A model generated the notes under the pieces. It was not told the DNA's origin. It did no database searches and saw nothing but the letters and a program-made list of their open reading frames with translations. From positions 310,760 through 374,759 of the forward strand of contig NZ_BMXW01000002.1 of assembly GCF_014651955.1 (NCBI RefSeq): DNA of 64,000 bases. Direction: 5' to 3'. The stretch comes from Shewanella fodinae (GTDB taxonomy: Bacteria; Pseudomonadota; Gammaproteobacteria; Enterobacterales; Shewanellaceae). Below are positions 1 through 9,935 of this stretch, in pieces (the first letter of the stretch is position 1; each line of letters opens with the position of its first letter). The translations under genes were made by a program, and so were the position numbers.

Positions 1-2382
1 GGCATCAGCGAATTCTTCGATGGTCACCAAATTGGACAACGGGATCAGCGCGCCGCTGCGTTCTGAGCGCACATAGATGTTCTGCATATCACTGGGGGTA
101 TTCTGTTGCTGGCGCTCCCCTTCAATGACGACATCATACTCCTCACCATCTCGCATAAAAGTCGTCACCAGCCGTGACCCCAGCATAGATTCCAGCGTAC
201 GACCGATTTGCGCATTCGAAACCCCTAAATCTGCGGCACGATCTTTATCAATCACCACCCTGAGCTGTGGCTTGGTTTCTTTGTAATCAAAATCCAGCCC
301 GGAAAGTCCTGGATTATCCGCAGCTTTTTGCATCAGGATGTCTCGCCATTGGGCCAATTCGGCATAGGTAGGACCACCCAGCACAAATTGCACCGGTTTA
401 TTGACTCCGCGACCAAATGCCTGACGCATCACCGGAAAGGCGCGAATACCCGAGAGCTCTTTAAGACGACGGTTGATATCCGCCACAATGGCCTTCGCTG
501 GACGGCGTTGCGACCAGTCATTAAGCACGATAATGGCCATGCCATTTGAGAAGTTAGCATTGCCTCCCCATCCACGTGGCGCGCGTACCAGCAAGCGTTT
601 GATTTCACCATTGTCCACTAACGGCATCAGTCGCCGCTCAATGTCATCCATATATTCGGCGATGTAACTGTAGCTGGCGCCTTCCGGCCCATTGACCATC
701 AAAAACAGTGAGCCACGGTCTTCCTGCGGCGCAAATTCTTGCGGGATCAGCTTCAACAAGAAGCCACTGCCGATAAATGCCAGCCCCACGAATACTGTTG
801 TGAGTAACGGTTTTGCAAAAGCGCGTTCAAGACTGGCCTGATAGACATGTCCAAGTTTGGTCATTGCGCCATCAACATAACGCATCAGCGCCGTGTCTTG
901 AGTTGCGGGTTTTAGTACTTTGGAGCACATCATGGGGCTTAGCGTTAGTGCTACGAGTGAAGAAAAAATTACCGCCGCACTCATAGTCACCGCAAACTCC
1001 TTGAATAACTTACCTAGGTCCCCTTCTAGGAAGCTGATAGGCATGAACACGGATACCAGTACCGCCGTGGTCGCAATGACGGCGAAAGCGACTTCCCTAG
1101 CGCCCAGATAAGCGGCCTTCAGCGGTGGTTCTCCCGCTTCTATGCGCCGATGAATATTCTCCAACATCACAATCGCATCATCGACCACCATGCCGATAGC
1201 CAAAATTAATGCCAGCAGCGTCAGTAAATTAATGGTATATCCCAGGGCATATAGCACGATAAAGGTTGCCAGCAGAGAGACTGGTACTGCTAGTGCGGGC
1301 ACCAACATTGCGCGAACACTGCCGAGAAACACATAGATAACGATAATGACCAACACCACGGCAATAAACAGGGTTTGATAGACTTCATTGATGGAGGATT
1401 CGATAAATACCGAGCTATCGTAGGAGCGTTTGATCTGCATTCCCTGCGGCAACGTAGGGTTTATCTGATCAACTAATTCATTTACCGCTCTTGCGACCTC
1501 CAGTGTATTAGCCGTTGATTGTTTGGACACTCCCAGTCCGATCATGGCTTCACCATTACCACGGAACATGATCCGGTCTTCTTCCGAACCGAGTTCCACA
1601 CGGGCCACGTCCCCCAACGTCACTAGATAACCGTCGTCACCACGATGGATAACCAATCTGGAAAAATCTTTTTCGGTCAGAAAACCGCGCTCAACCCGCA
1701 CGGTAAAGTGGCGCTCTGCTGATTCAATTGAGCCTGCCGGTAATTCAACGTTTTCAGCGCGTAGCGCCGCTTCAACATCTGCGACAGTCAGTTGCCTTGC
1801 CGCCAACGCTTGGCGATCTAGCCAGACTCGCATCGCGTAAACTTTGCCACCACCGATACGGATGGTAGCAATACCATCAATCACGGAGAAACGGTCTGTC
1901 AGATAACGCCTTGCATAATCAGTAAGTTGAATGGTAGATAATTGCTCCGACACCAGATTCAACCACATAATCACTTCATCACCACCATTGGCCTTTTGTA
2001 CTTCGGGTGGGTCGGCTTCTTCTGGTAGATTGTTGAGTAAACCTGAAACCCGATCTCGGACGTCATTGGCAGCAGCTTCAATATCACGGTTGATATCAAA
2101 CTCAAGGACTACAGAAGAGCGGCCATCGCGGCTAGAGGAACTGATATGACGAATGCCTTCAATACCACTGATACGATCTTCCACCAATTGGGTGATGCGG
2201 CTTTCTACCACGGCGGCACTGGCACCGCGATAGTTGGTATCAATGGCAACGATGGGCGGATCGATATTGGGGTATTCCCGCAGTGGCAACTTATCAAATG
2301 ACACCAGCCCAAAGGCGATAAGCAGTAGGCTGATAACGGATGCAAATACGGGACGTTTTACTGAAATATCGGGAAGTATCAT
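1..2382 (-). CDS. RND efflux permease (AcrB/HAE1 type), C-terminus outside window
   Basis: Inner-membrane pump subunit of a tripartite RND multidrug exporter, which swaps protons for drugs or other amphiphiles. The frame opens with MILPDISVKRPVFASVISL, the usual start of this family with its first membrane helix, and runs 794 codons to the window edge; the family is about 1020-1050 residues, so roughly the last quarter is missing. GMVVDDAIVMLENIHR near residue 400 is the TM4 motif, and its paired Asp residues form the proton relay. The start lies 15 bp after the adaptor stop, so the two form one operon, adaptor first. No TetR or MarR repressor is adjacent and no outer-membrane channel is seen, so a TolC-type partner presumably comes from elsewhere. 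The substrate cannot be read from sequence. Confidence 0.93.
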   Translation of the reverse strand, partial: MILPDISVKRPVFASVISLLLIAFGLVSFDKLPLREYPNIDPPIVAIDTNYRGASAAVVESRITQLVEDRISGIEGIRHISSSSRDGRSSVVLEFDINRDIEAAANDVRDRVSGLLNNLPEEADPPEVQKANGGDEVIMWLNLVSEQLSTIQLTDYARRYLTDRFSVIDGIATIRIGGGKVYAMRVWLDRQALAARQLTVADVEAALRAENVELPAGSIESAERHFTVRVERGFLTEKDFSRLVIHRGDDGYLVTLGDVARVELGSEEDRIMFRGNGEAMIGLGVSKQSTANTLEVARAVNELVDQINPTLPQGMQIKRSYDSSVFIESSINEVYQTLFIAVVLVIIVIYVFLGSVRAMLVPALAVPVSLLATFIVLYALGYTINLLTLLALILAIGMVVDDAIVMLENIHRRIEAGEPPLKAAYLGAREVAFAVIATTAVLVSVFMPISFLEGDLGKLFKEFAVTMSAAVIFSSLVALTLSPMMCSKVLKPATQDTALMRYVDGAMTKLGHVYQASLERAFAKPLLTTVFVGLAFIGSGFLLKLIPQEFAPQEDRGSLFLMVNGPEGASYSYIAEYMDDIERRLMPLVDNGEIKRLLVRAPRGWGGNANFSNGMAIIVLNDWSQRRPAKAIVADINRRLKELSGIRAFPVMRQAFGRGVNKPVQFVLGGPTYAELAQWRDILMQKAADNPGLSGLDFDYKETKPQLRVVIDKDRAADLGVSNAQIGRTLESMLGSRLVTTFMRDGEEYDVVIEGERQQQNTPSDMQNIYVRSERSGALIPLSNLVTIEEFADA

Positions 2383-2397
2383 GTTATTGGCCCGCCG

Positions 2398-3453
2398 CTA
2401 TTGACTGAAACTTTCAGCGCTTTTCACGCGCAGCAACTGACCTTCGCGGACTTTCATTAAGCCTCTGACAATCACTTGCTCACCAGCCGTCACACCATCA
2501 ATGATCTCCACCCAGCCGTGAGTTCTCTGCCCTATCGTTACTTCACGGCGGCTTGCTGTATTTTCATCTGTTACCACATACACTTGATGCTTTTGCTGAA
2601 CAGGTACAATGGCGGACTCAGGTAACAATATTGCCTGTCGGTCTTGTTTGATGAGCCGCACTTTCATCAACATTCCTGGAAGCAATTTGGCATCAGGGTT
2701 TGGCAACTTCGCCCTAACAGTGATGGCTCGAGTTTCAGGATTAACGCGACTGTCGATAGTTATCACTTCACCATTGAAAACCTTACTGTCATAAGCTACC
2801 GCGGACGCTTCCACCAGCTTGCCCGGTTGTAGCTGCTGGATAAACCGCTCTGGCACTGGGAAATCCAGCTTGATGGTGGCGATGTCATCTAATGTGGTGA
2901 TCTCCATTCCTGGCGTCACTAAACTCCCAAGGGAAATCTGTCGCATGCCTAAGCGCCCCGCAAATGGCGCCCGGATCTGTCGATCATTCACAGCGGCATT
3001 GGCTGCCGCTACTTGAGCAAGGGCACTGTCTATCAGCGTTTGTAAGCGATCCTGCTCAGAAGCGGCAATGGTGTGACTATCCACGAGTCCCTGGATTCTC
3101 TTCAGTTCTCGGCGACTTTCAGCTAGCTGTACTTGCGCTTGTTGTAACTGCGCCCGCTGCTGTGCATCGTTTAGCTGTACTAACAGCTGTCCGGCCTTCA
3201 CCATGTCACCATCGTTGAAATAAATCGCGGTGACGAGGTCGCTTACAATAGGCGTAACGACCACAGCTTCGTTGGCGCTGACACTCCCAAGAGCCTCGAC
3301 TTCATCTCGTATTGGTTGAGTCGATGCGTGATACACCACAACTTCCGCTATATGCTGATCTGCACTGCTTAGCGCTTGCGGCGTACGGTCTAAGCGCCAC
3401 CAGACTGCCAGCAATATGGATATGACAACTAACAGTAACAGCAGTTTTTTCAT
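2398..3453 (-). CDS. RND efflux periplasmic adaptor (membrane fusion protein)
   Basis: Periplasmic adaptor linking the downstream RND permease to an outer-membrane channel. The 351-residue protein has an uncleaved-looking N-terminal hydrophobic segment (about residues 3-17, LLLLLVVISILLAVWW) and no lipobox Cys. A split biotinyl-lipoyl-like domain follows (VVVTPIVSDLVTAIYFNDGD, later QIRAPFAGRLGMRQISLGSL), flanking a short Gln/Ala-rich helical hairpin, then beta-barrel and membrane-proximal domains (PNPDAKLLPGMLMKVRL, GLMKVREGQLLRV). This order is diagnostic of the HlyD/AcrA family. It is the first gene of the operon with the permease. No regulator gene is visible upstream. Confidence 0.92.
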   Translation of the reverse strand: MKKLLLLLVVISILLAVWWRLDRTPQALSSADQHIAEVVVYHASTQPIRDEVEALGSVSANEAVVVTPIVSDLVTAIYFNDGDMVKAGQLLVQLNDAQQRAQLQQAQVQLAESRRELKRIQGLVDSHTIAASEQDRLQTLIDSALAQVAAANAAVNDRQIRAPFAGRLGMRQISLGSLVTPGMEITTLDDIATIKLDFPVPERFIQQLQPGKLVEASAVAYDSKVFNGEVITIDSRVNPETRAITVRAKLPNPDAKLLPGMLMKVRLIKQDRQAILLPESAIVPVQQKHQVYVVTDENTASRREVTIGQRTHGWVEIIDGVTAGEQVIVRGLMKVREGQLLRVKSAESFSQ

Positions 3454-3764
3454 CGGAACCCCAGCTTATGACGCTAGCCCGTAGACTGTAACGAGGCAGC
3501 AATACTTGCAATTACCAATGATGTTGAAAGTGAAATATGAATAGGGTCTTAAAACAGGTTCAGAATGCCAGTGCTATCACCATGTTTTTATTACGGATAT
3601 TACTGAATTTAAAAAGTTTTATTATGTCATTTCAAGTAATTATCGACGAAATAGCGGAAGTGACGGATATTGTGAAAAATAATTAGTGATGGAAGATAAA
3701 TGTAAATAAATACTACCGGCATAAAAAAAGCGCCTGAAAGGCGCCTTTTCACAGACCGACAAAA
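3454..3764. other. Intergenic region, AT-rich, no convincing gene
   Basis: About 310 bp between the efflux operon promoter side and the 3' end of bamC. It is noticeably AT-rich. It holds the bamC terminator at its right end and presumably the efflux operon promoter near 3460-3560. A 34-codon open frame (3582-3686, plus) has no ribosome-binding site and no recognisable product. I see no regulator-binding palindrome. Confidence 0.6.
3723..3749 (-). terminator. Rho-independent terminator of dapA-bamC
   Basis: On the minus strand, a GCGCCT/AGGCGC stem with a 3-nt loop is followed by a run of T, 15 bp beyond the bamC stop. Confidence 0.85.
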
Positions 3765-4880
3765 TCAGCGGATCTTACGGTCTTCGCTCATAATGCCAGA
3801 AACCGCTTTATAAACACTCTGCACTTTATCTTCACTGAGCGGTTGGTCTTCGTTATCACGAATGCGGATCTCTGTCTTATTGGCGTCATTCTTGTCTTGA
3901 GCCACCAACAACCGATAGTTTGCTTTGTCTTTCAGCTTGATGCTGTCATCACTGAACAATGAACTCCAGAAACCAGAGGTATCATTGAATTTGACATAGT
4001 AAAGCCCTTTGGCAGAGTCCATGTCCACCACCTCAAAGCCCACTTCTGGTAATACTAAGGCTAAACGATCCCAGGTACGTTTTAACGGCGCATCAGCCAA
4101 CCAGTAGCCTTCACCCTTATCATTTGCCGCTGCAACATAAGACATGTCTATGCCTTTACTTTGCTTGACTTTCATATCCTGCACAATACGGGCACGTTCT
4201 TTTGCCATAAAGCCAACAGCACTGTTAAGCATATCGATGGTGTAACGTTTTTTGTCTTCACTGTTCAGCAGTTGTTGGCTGTCTTCACCGTTATAACTTT
4301 GTTGATGATCCAACAAGTTAATGATCAGATTACCGGTACGTCCATGGGGGCGTACTTCCACGATGAACTGATAACGTTGGCGCACTTTGTACACCTTATC
4401 AGCACCAAACCAAGAACTGTCGATCACCTCTTCATGGTCAATCCAGTCGGTATCAATGACGCCGGTGTCGTAATCTTCTTTAGCGATGCCATAATTTTTG
4501 CTTTTAAGAAAACCTTCCACCACAGTGAACATCTCTTTTTTCAGATCCACACTGTTGTCAATGGTTTCCACCACCACTTTGATATTATCGCTCCCCTCTT
4601 CAACGTGGGTGCCATCCGCCATGGGTAGGATCTGTAGTGGTGGTCGAATATCCAACGCCTCTCCTACCACCGCATTATTAGCTTTTGCCTTTAATGGCGG
4701 AATGGCATATTCCTGACTGTATTTGGGAGTTTTTAAACCTTCCGGGATTGTCAAAGGTTTAGTCTCTGGCGCATTGACATAATCAAAGCCGCCATCTGCC
4801 TGACGCCGCTCCAATGGTGTAGTACAGGCTGTTACTGTTAAAGTAGCGACAACCAGTGAAATTTCCTTCAGTTTTAACAT
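3765..4880 (-). CDS. bamC: Outer membrane assembly lipoprotein BamC (NlpB)
   Basis: Accessory lipoprotein of the BAM complex, which folds beta-barrel proteins into the outer membrane. It starts MLKLKEISLVVATLTVTAC, a lipoprotein signal with lipobox VTAC, so it should be acylated at Cys19. The 371 residues match the family (E. coli about 344). The unstructured N-terminal segment that contacts BamD in E. coli is followed by two helix-grip domains, here around residues 100-215 and 250-370. It lies 4 bp after dapA in the same orientation, the conserved dapA-bamC arrangement, so it is probably co-transcribed and perhaps translationally coupled. Confidence 0.93.
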   Translation of the reverse strand: MLKLKEISLVVATLTVTACTTPLERRQADGGFDYVNAPETKPLTIPEGLKTPKYSQEYAIPPLKAKANNAVVGEALDIRPPLQILPMADGTHVEEGSDNIKVVVETIDNSVDLKKEMFTVVEGFLKSKNYGIAKEDYDTGVIDTDWIDHEEVIDSSWFGADKVYKVRQRYQFIVEVRPHGRTGNLIINLLDHQQSYNGEDSQQLLNSEDKKRYTIDMLNSAVGFMAKERARIVQDMKVKQSKGIDMSYVAAANDKGEGYWLADAPLKRTWDRLALVLPEVGFEVVDMDSAKGLYYVKFNDTSGFWSSLFSDDSIKLKDKANYRLLVAQDKNDANKTEIRIRDNEDQPLSEDKVQSVYKAVSGIMSEDRKIR

Positions 4881-4884
4881 CTAA

Positions 4885-5769
4885 TTATTTGACCTCTATA
4901 CGGGCTTTTTTCATTGTCTGAAGCAACAGACCATGAAACTCCTCAGAAAGTTCAGTCAGCGGTAAACGAATTGTACCGTAACTAATCAATCCCATACGAT
5001 GTGCCGCCCATTTTACGGGGATAGGGTTAGCTTCACAAAACAGCGCTTTATAGAGATCTTTAATCTCTGCCTCTGCGGCAACCGCAGCGGCATCATCGCC
5101 TCGTAAGGCCGCATCACACATGGCTTTAAACTGGGCTGGCACAATGTTGTTTGCCACAGAAATGACGCCATTTCCCCCCAGTTCAAGAAACTCTCTGGCG
5201 GTGGCATCATCGCCACTGAATAACAGGAAATCATCGCCACACAATTCGCGTAATTTTTTTACCCGGCTGAGATCGCCGGTTGCTTCTTTCACCGCAATGA
5301 TATTGGGGACACTGGCGAGCTGCGCGACGGTTTCGGGCTTCATATCAACAGAGGTACGGCCCGGAACATTATAAAGAATTTGCGGAATATCAGTGCTCGC
5401 GGCAACAGCTTTGTAATGCGCAATCAGCCCATGCTGTGGTGGTTTGTTGTAATATGGTGTCACTCCCAACATGGCTGCGACATCTAGCTTTGACATTGCA
5501 TGAGTCAACTCAATTGCCTCAGCTGTTGCATTGGCACCGTTACCCCCGATCACAGGGATACGTCCTGCCGCAAATTTTATCGCGTGAGCAACCACATCCA
5601 CATGCTCACGTAGCGGCAATGTAGCAGATTCCCCCGTGGTACCTACCGCAACAATAGCATCGGTACCATTGTTGATATGAAATTCAACTAAACGTTCTAA
5701 ACTGGCGTAATCCACTGAGCCTTCCGGGCTCATAGGGGTAATTAAGGCTACGATACTTCCGCTAATCAT
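4885..5769 (-). CDS. dapA: 4-hydroxy-tetrahydrodipicolinate synthase
   Basis: Condenses pyruvate with aspartate semialdehyde at the committed step of lysine and diaminopimelate synthesis; cytoplasmic TIM barrel. The 294 residues equal the family norm. Visible signatures are GTTGESATL (residues about 43-51, pyruvate-binding Thr pair), [15 protein letters not shown] (about 100-114), [11 protein letters not shown] (catalytic Tyr and Arg) and [14 protein letters not shown], where Lys forms the Schiff base. First gene of the dapA-bamC unit and divergent from gcvR across 173 bp. Confidence 0.97.
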   Translation of the reverse strand: MISGSIVALITPMSPEGSVDYASLERLVEFHINNGTDAIVAVGTTGESATLPLREHVDVVAHAIKFAAGRIPVIGGNGANATAEAIELTHAMSKLDVAAMLGVTPYYNKPPQHGLIAHYKAVAASTDIPQILYNVPGRTSVDMKPETVAQLASVPNIIAVKEATGDLSRVKKLRELCGDDFLLFSGDDATAREFLELGGNGVISVANNIVPAQFKAMCDAALRGDDAAAVAAEAEIKDLYKALFCEANPIPVKWAAHRMGLISYGTIRLPLTELSEEFHGLLLQTMKKARIEVK

Positions 5770-5942
5770 GAGATTTCCCCAAATATTCAGGATTCGCTAT
5801 GGTACTGAGCCTGCGAAATGATGACAAGGGGCCGAGGGCTAACAATTGGAATAAGTTGTGGTAGCATTAGCCAAAGCATAAAAATCTCTCCTGTGTCGCT
5901 GTGTTAGCGTCACAGAACGCCCCTAGAATACGAGGAAAATTC

Positions 5943-6491
5943 ATGACCAATTACCTGGTCGTTACCGCCATGGGCACCGATCGCCCCGGGTTGGTTGCTA
6001 AGCTTGCCCGTCTGGCGACAGATTGTGATTGTGATATTGTGGATAGTCGCATGGCGCAGTTCGGTAATGAATTCACCATGATTATGATGATGGCGGGCTC
6101 TTGGCCTGCCATCACTAAGCTGGAAACATCACTGCCAGGGTTGTGCGTTGAGTTGGAACTGCTGATGGTCATGAAACGTACTTCCAAACATGTGCCATTG
6201 ACGTATATCTCGCGCCTAGAAGTGACCTTTAATGGACAGGATCAACGTGGCACCATGCGCAATATCACGCAGTTTCTGGCTGACCGTTCGCTGGACTTGG
6301 CAACAGTAAGATCTTTTGCCGAAGAATTAGATAATGGCCAGCAGACACAACATCTGCTGTTCACCATCAATGTGCCGGAAAAAGTGGATTTGCCGCAGTT
6401 GGAGCAAAGCCTGCACACGCTGGCCGCAGAGCTATCTCTGAGTTGTGCCATACGGCGTATGCAAGGCGTCCCGGTCGTCGAAAGAGATTAA
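5943..6491 (+). CDS. gcvR: Glycine cleavage system regulator GcvR, ACT domains
   Basis: In E. coli GcvR binds GcvA and blocks activation of the glycine cleavage operon when glycine is scarce. This 182-residue protein begins MTNYLVVTAMGTDRPGLVAK, the first beta-alpha-beta of an ACT domain. A second ACT-like unit starts near LEVTFNGQDQRGTMRNITQF. The open frame extends 14 codons upstream to a GTG, but GAGGA sits 7 nt before ATG 5943, so I chose that start. It is followed by bcp after 25 bp, as in E. coli. No gcvA or gcvTHP is in the window. Confidence 0.9.
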   Translation: MTNYLVVTAMGTDRPGLVAKLARLATDCDCDIVDSRMAQFGNEFTMIMMMAGSWPAITKLETSLPGLCVELELLMVMKRTSKHVPLTYISRLEVTFNGQDQRGTMRNITQFLADRSLDLATVRSFAEELDNGQQTQHLLFTINVPEKVDLPQLEQSLHTLAAELSLSCAIRRMQGVPVVERD

Positions 6492-6516
6492 TCAAAAGTT
6501 ACAAGGACAAGTCAAC

Positions 6517-6984
6517 ATGAATACGCTAAAAGCCGGTGCAGTTGCGCCCTCCTTTACTTTACCCAATCAGTATGGCGAGCCGATATCACTGCAGGATAAG
6601 CTGCAGCAGCACAAAGTGCTGGTTTATTTCTATCCCAAAGCACTCACACCAGGGTGTACCGTGCAGGCGTGTGGCCTACGCGATACCAAAGCGGAATTAG
6701 CGGCACTTGGCGTGGTGGTGTTAGGGATAAGCACAGATCCGGTCGCCAAACTGCATAAGTTTATGGAAAAACACCAACTGAATTTTGATCTGCTCAGTGA
6801 TGAGGATCATGCAATAGCAGATGCCTTTGGTGTTTGGGGTGAAAAGAAATTTATGGGCAAAGTCTATGACGGCCTGCATCGCATCAGTTTTCTTATTGCT
6901 CAAGATGGCAAAATAGAAACTGTCTTTGATCAGTTCAAAACCAAAGATCATCACCAGGTGGTACTAAATTACCTCAAGGGCTGA
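6517..6984 (+). CDS. bcp: Thioredoxin-dependent peroxiredoxin Bcp (PrxQ type)
   Basis: Reduces hydrogen peroxide and organic hydroperoxides using thioredoxin. It is 155 residues, the usual length. YFYPKALTPGCTVQACGLRD contains the peroxidatic Cys and, five residues later, the resolving Cys of the PrxQ class. GVWGEKKFMGKVYDGLHRI is also typical. The frame is open upstream into gcvR, but ATG 6517 preceded by AAGGACAAG gives the family N-terminus MNTLKAGAVAPSF. Immediately downstream of gcvR and probably co-transcribed with it. Confidence 0.95.
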   Translation: MNTLKAGAVAPSFTLPNQYGEPISLQDKLQQHKVLVYFYPKALTPGCTVQACGLRDTKAELAALGVVVLGISTDPVAKLHKFMEKHQLNFDLLSDEDHAIADAFGVWGEKKFMGKVYDGLHRISFLIAQDGKIETVFDQFKTKDHHQVVLNYLKG

Positions 6985-7010
6985 TGGCTCTAGTTATTAT
7001 TGCGAATCAT

Positions 7011-7037
7011 AAAAAGCCACTATTGCAGTGGCTTTTT
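7011..7037. terminator. Bidirectional terminator between bcp and perM
   Basis: Perfect 11-bp stem AAAAAGCCACT/AGTGGCTTTTT with a 5-nt loop. It carries A and T tracts on both sides and can serve both convergent genes. Confidence 0.9.
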
Positions 7038-7052
7038 AATCGGGGATATTCA

Positions 7053-8141
7053 TTACTGAGTGACTGAGACCTTAGCAACTGCCGCTGTGTTATCAGTGCT
7101 AGGCCAAACATTAATCACCGCTTTTACCAATGATGCCAACGGGATAGCAAAAAATACGCCCCAGACACCCCACAGTCCTCCGAAAATCAGCACCGCGGCG
7201 ATGATCACCACTGGATGCAAATCGACTGCATCGGAAAATAGCAAAGGCACCAGCAGGTTACCATCCAGCGCTTGGATGATACCGTAGCCCAACATCAAAT
7301 AGCCAAATTCGGCGCTAAATCCCCATTGGAAAAATGCCACCAAGACAATCGGCAGCGTTACTAACGTGGCCCCCACATAAGGGATCAGTACCGACAATCC
7401 GGTTGCCACCCCCAACAAGGCTGCATAATTGATCCCCATTAAAGCAAAGAATATGTAAGTGGCGATACCAACAATCACAATCTCAATCACTTTACCGCGA
7501 ATGTAATTAAAGATCTGTTGCTCCATCTCAAACCACACTTTGCGGGCCAACTCACGATTGCTTGGGAAAAAACGTTTACTGCCTTTTATCAGCGGCTCTT
7601 TATCTTTCAAAAAGAAGAATACCAGCAAGGGCACCAGAATCGCATAAACCATCAACACTAACAGCGATGCTGAATAACCTAACAACTGTTTGCCAATGCC
7701 CAGCAGATGTTGGGTATCCAGTAACTTTTTCAGCTCTGCCAACATGGAATCTAATTGCTCGACACTGATAAACTGCGGATGTTGCTGTGCCAGTTGCTGT
7801 AATAAGGTGATCCCTTTATCTAGCATATTGGGCAACTCTGCCAGCAACGAACTGCCTTGACGCCAGATGCTGGGAATTAAACCAAATGAAATCAGGATCA
7901 TCACCCCAATAAACAGTACCAAGACCAACGATGCCGCCATGGTGCGATTAATCCCTATTCGCGCCATCTGAGCTACTGGCCACTCCAACAGAAATGCCAA
8001 TACTAGAGCAACCAGTAATGGCATCAGCAAACCGCCGGCGAAATACAAAATGAGGGTAATGCCTAGCAGAATAAATAACAGTGTTAACGCCTGTGGATCG
8101 CTGAAACGTGCGCGGTACCAACGGCTAAGATAGTCGAACAT
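7053..8141 (-). CDS. perM: AI-2E family transporter (PerM-like permease)
   Basis: Polytopic inner-membrane protein of the AI-2E/PerM family. The 362 residues contain about eight hydrophobic segments, with the first pair at about 18-70 (LTLLFILLGITLILYFAGGL) and a C-terminal cluster at about 205-345 (IEIVIVGIATYIFFAL, GVATGLSVLIPYVGATL, LMLGYGIIQALDGNLLVPLL). The GLSVLIPYVG and DGNLLVPLLF segments are family hallmarks. Some members export autoinducer-2 or act as Na+/H+ antiporters; the role of PerM itself is unsettled. AGGAAAT lies 5 nt before the start. Placement next to bepA matches E. coli. Confidence 0.88.
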   Translation of the reverse strand: MFDYLSRWYRARFSDPQALTLLFILLGITLILYFAGGLLMPLLVALVLAFLLEWPVAQMARIGINRTMAASLVLVLFIGVMILISFGLIPSIWRQGSSLLAELPNMLDKGITLLQQLAQQHPQFISVEQLDSMLAELKKLLDTQHLLGIGKQLLGYSASLLVLMVYAILVPLLVFFFLKDKEPLIKGSKRFFPSNRELARKVWFEMEQQIFNYIRGKVIEIVIVGIATYIFFALMGINYAALLGVATGLSVLIPYVGATLVTLPIVLVAFFQWGFSAEFGYLMLGYGIIQALDGNLLVPLLFSDAVDLHPVVIIAAVLIFGGLWGVWGVFFAIPLASLVKAVINVWPSTDNTAAVAKVSVTQ

Positions 8142-8445
8142 TCAAGATTTCCTGTATGAAAAAGCGATTTGGCATGGTGACAGGCATATCGTCTGGAGAG
8201 TCACTTTTCTCCCAGTATAAACGTTCCCAATTTACAGAACTTTGCGGGAACATACTATCAAATGGGATTGTCTGATTGCACAATGATGACTGCAATCGGA
8301 TAATGTCACAGATGTTATCACCAGCATGTGCAACAAATAACCGTATATGCTTGCTAAACATAAACTTGCCCTATTATCCTAAGTTGCACGTCAAACCACA
8401 AGCCAAGCAGTGATACCGCTGAGGCAATATTTCTGAAGGTTCAGC
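8142..8445. other. Divergent perM/bepA intergenic region
   Basis: About 300 bp. It should contain promoters for both genes. A 78-codon frame on the minus strand (8125-8361) overlaps the perM start by 17 bp, but it has no good ribosome-binding site and no family that I recognise, so I do not call it. I see no operator-like palindrome. Confidence 0.5.
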
Positions 8446-9918
8446 TTGAGTACATTGATGTTTTCCCGTTGTAAACACCTGATACTGGCCACAACTCTTG
8501 CGGTTGGTCTTGGCACCTCTGCTCACAGTTTTGCTGCGATAGATGACCTACCGGATCTCGGTACTGCGGCCAGTCATGCGTTGAGCATTGATAAAGAGAT
8601 GATCTACGGTGATGCCTATATGCGGGTAATTCGCGCACAGGCGCCGGTGCTGTACGATCCGCTGCTTGAGCAGTACATCACCGAGCTGGGTAACCGTCTA
8701 GTAGCACATGCTAACGATGTCCGAACACCCTTCTATTTTTTTATGCTGCAGAATGACGAAATCAACGCCTTCGCCTTCTTTGGTGGACATGTGGCAGTGC
8801 ATACCGGACTATTTTTGTATGCCGATAACGAAAGTGAGATGGCATCGGTGTTAGCACACGAAATCTCGCACGTGACGCAACGGCACTTGGCGAGATCCAT
8901 TGAAGCGCAGCAGAAAACCGGGCCCGTCACCCTCGCCGGGATGCTCGGTGCAATTTTGTTGACGATTGCCGCCCCGCAGGCGGGTATGGCAGCACTGGCC
9001 AGTACCCAAGCACTGAGCGCGCAGTCGCAGATTAACTATACCCGGCAACATGAACAGGAAGCCGACCGGTTTGGGATGCGCACTATGGTGGCCGCGGGAT
9101 TTGACCCGAATGCCGCAGCAACTTTCTTCGCTAAACTGGCCGCCAAGTACCGCTACACATCAAAACCACCACAAATGTTGCTGACTCACCCTTTGCCAGA
9201 ATCGCGAATTTCTGAAGCGCGCGACCGCGCCGCACAGTATCCACACATAGATGTGCAACCTAACCTGAATTTTCACCTTGCAAAGGCGAGGATCCAGGTG
9301 CGTTTTTCCAGCTATAGCGATACGGCAGCTTTATCACTGTTTAACCAACAGCTAGATAAAAAGGATTACGTATTCAAAGAAGCAGCGCTGTACGGTAAAG
9401 CATTAGCATTATTCCGCCTCAAAGATTACAAAGGCGCTGAAGCAATCATTGATGATTTATTGAAGCAGGATCCTGATAACCTGTTTTATCTGGATACCAA
9501 AACCGACTTGCTGACAGAAGCCAAAAAATACGATCAAGCGATTAAATTACTTGAATCTCAGCGACGTTTCCGACCTTCATCACTAGTGATTAACACCAAC
9601 CTTGCTAACGCTTATCTGGAAAACAAACAAGCCGCTAAGGCCATCCCGATATTGGAACAGATGACCTTTGACGACAAGGAAAACCTGTTGCCCTTCCAAA
9701 TGTTATCAGAGGCTTACCAACAGACGGGCGATAAGGCAATGGAGTTTTACGAAAAAGCCGAGGTGATGGCGTTGCGGGCCAATTATGAAGGCGCCATTGA
9801 TCAATTAAACTTCGCTTACCGTGAATCCGACGGCAAGCCATTACAGATTGCCCGCATAGAGGCCAAGCTAAGGCAGTTCCGAGATGCACAGGAACAGATG
9901 AAGAGTTTGAAGCAATAA
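8446..9918 (+). CDS. bepA: Periplasmic M48 metalloprotease and chaperone BepA
   Basis: Outer-membrane quality-control protease: with a C-terminal TPR cavity it helps LptD mature or degrades stalled barrels at the BAM complex. Signal peptide spans about residues 1-31 (ending SAHSFAA). Zinc motif HEISH is at residues 138-142, with the third ligand in QEADRFGM near 205. TPR repeats occupy about residues 300-480 (GKALALFRLKDYKGAEAIID and later units). Length of 490 matches the family (E. coli 487). I chose TTG 8446 because GAAGG lies 7 nt upstream; ATG 8458 is the alternative and would leave 18 nt. Confidence 0.93.
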   Translation: MSTLMFSRCKHLILATTLAVGLGTSAHSFAAIDDLPDLGTAASHALSIDKEMIYGDAYMRVIRAQAPVLYDPLLEQYITELGNRLVAHANDVRTPFYFFMLQNDEINAFAFFGGHVAVHTGLFLYADNESEMASVLAHEISHVTQRHLARSIEAQQKTGPVTLAGMLGAILLTIAAPQAGMAALASTQALSAQSQINYTRQHEQEADRFGMRTMVAAGFDPNAAATFFAKLAAKYRYTSKPPQMLLTHPLPESRISEARDRAAQYPHIDVQPNLNFHLAKARIQVRFSSYSDTAALSLFNQQLDKKDYVFKEAALYGKALALFRLKDYKGAEAIIDDLLKQDPDNLFYLDTKTDLLTEAKKYDQAIKLLESQRRFRPSSLVINTNLANAYLENKQAAKAIPILEQMTFDDKENLLPFQMLSEAYQQTGDKAMEFYEKAEVMALRANYEGAIDQLNFAYRESDGKPLQIARIEAKLRQFRDAQEQMKSLKQ

Positions 9919-9935
9919 ATCGCAAGGTATCGATG

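Noticed and set aside
3582-3686. 34-codon plus-strand frame in the AT-rich gap
   Set aside because: No ribosome-binding site and low complexity; expected by chance.
4161-4628. 155-codon plus-strand frame opposite bamC
   Set aside because: Antisense shadow of a well-supported gene; composition fits the bamC reverse strand and there is no ribosome-binding site.
8125-8361. 78-codon minus-strand frame overlapping the perM start
   Set aside because: No usable ribosome-binding site, no recognisable family and a random-looking composition; its last codons are the perM ribosome-binding region.
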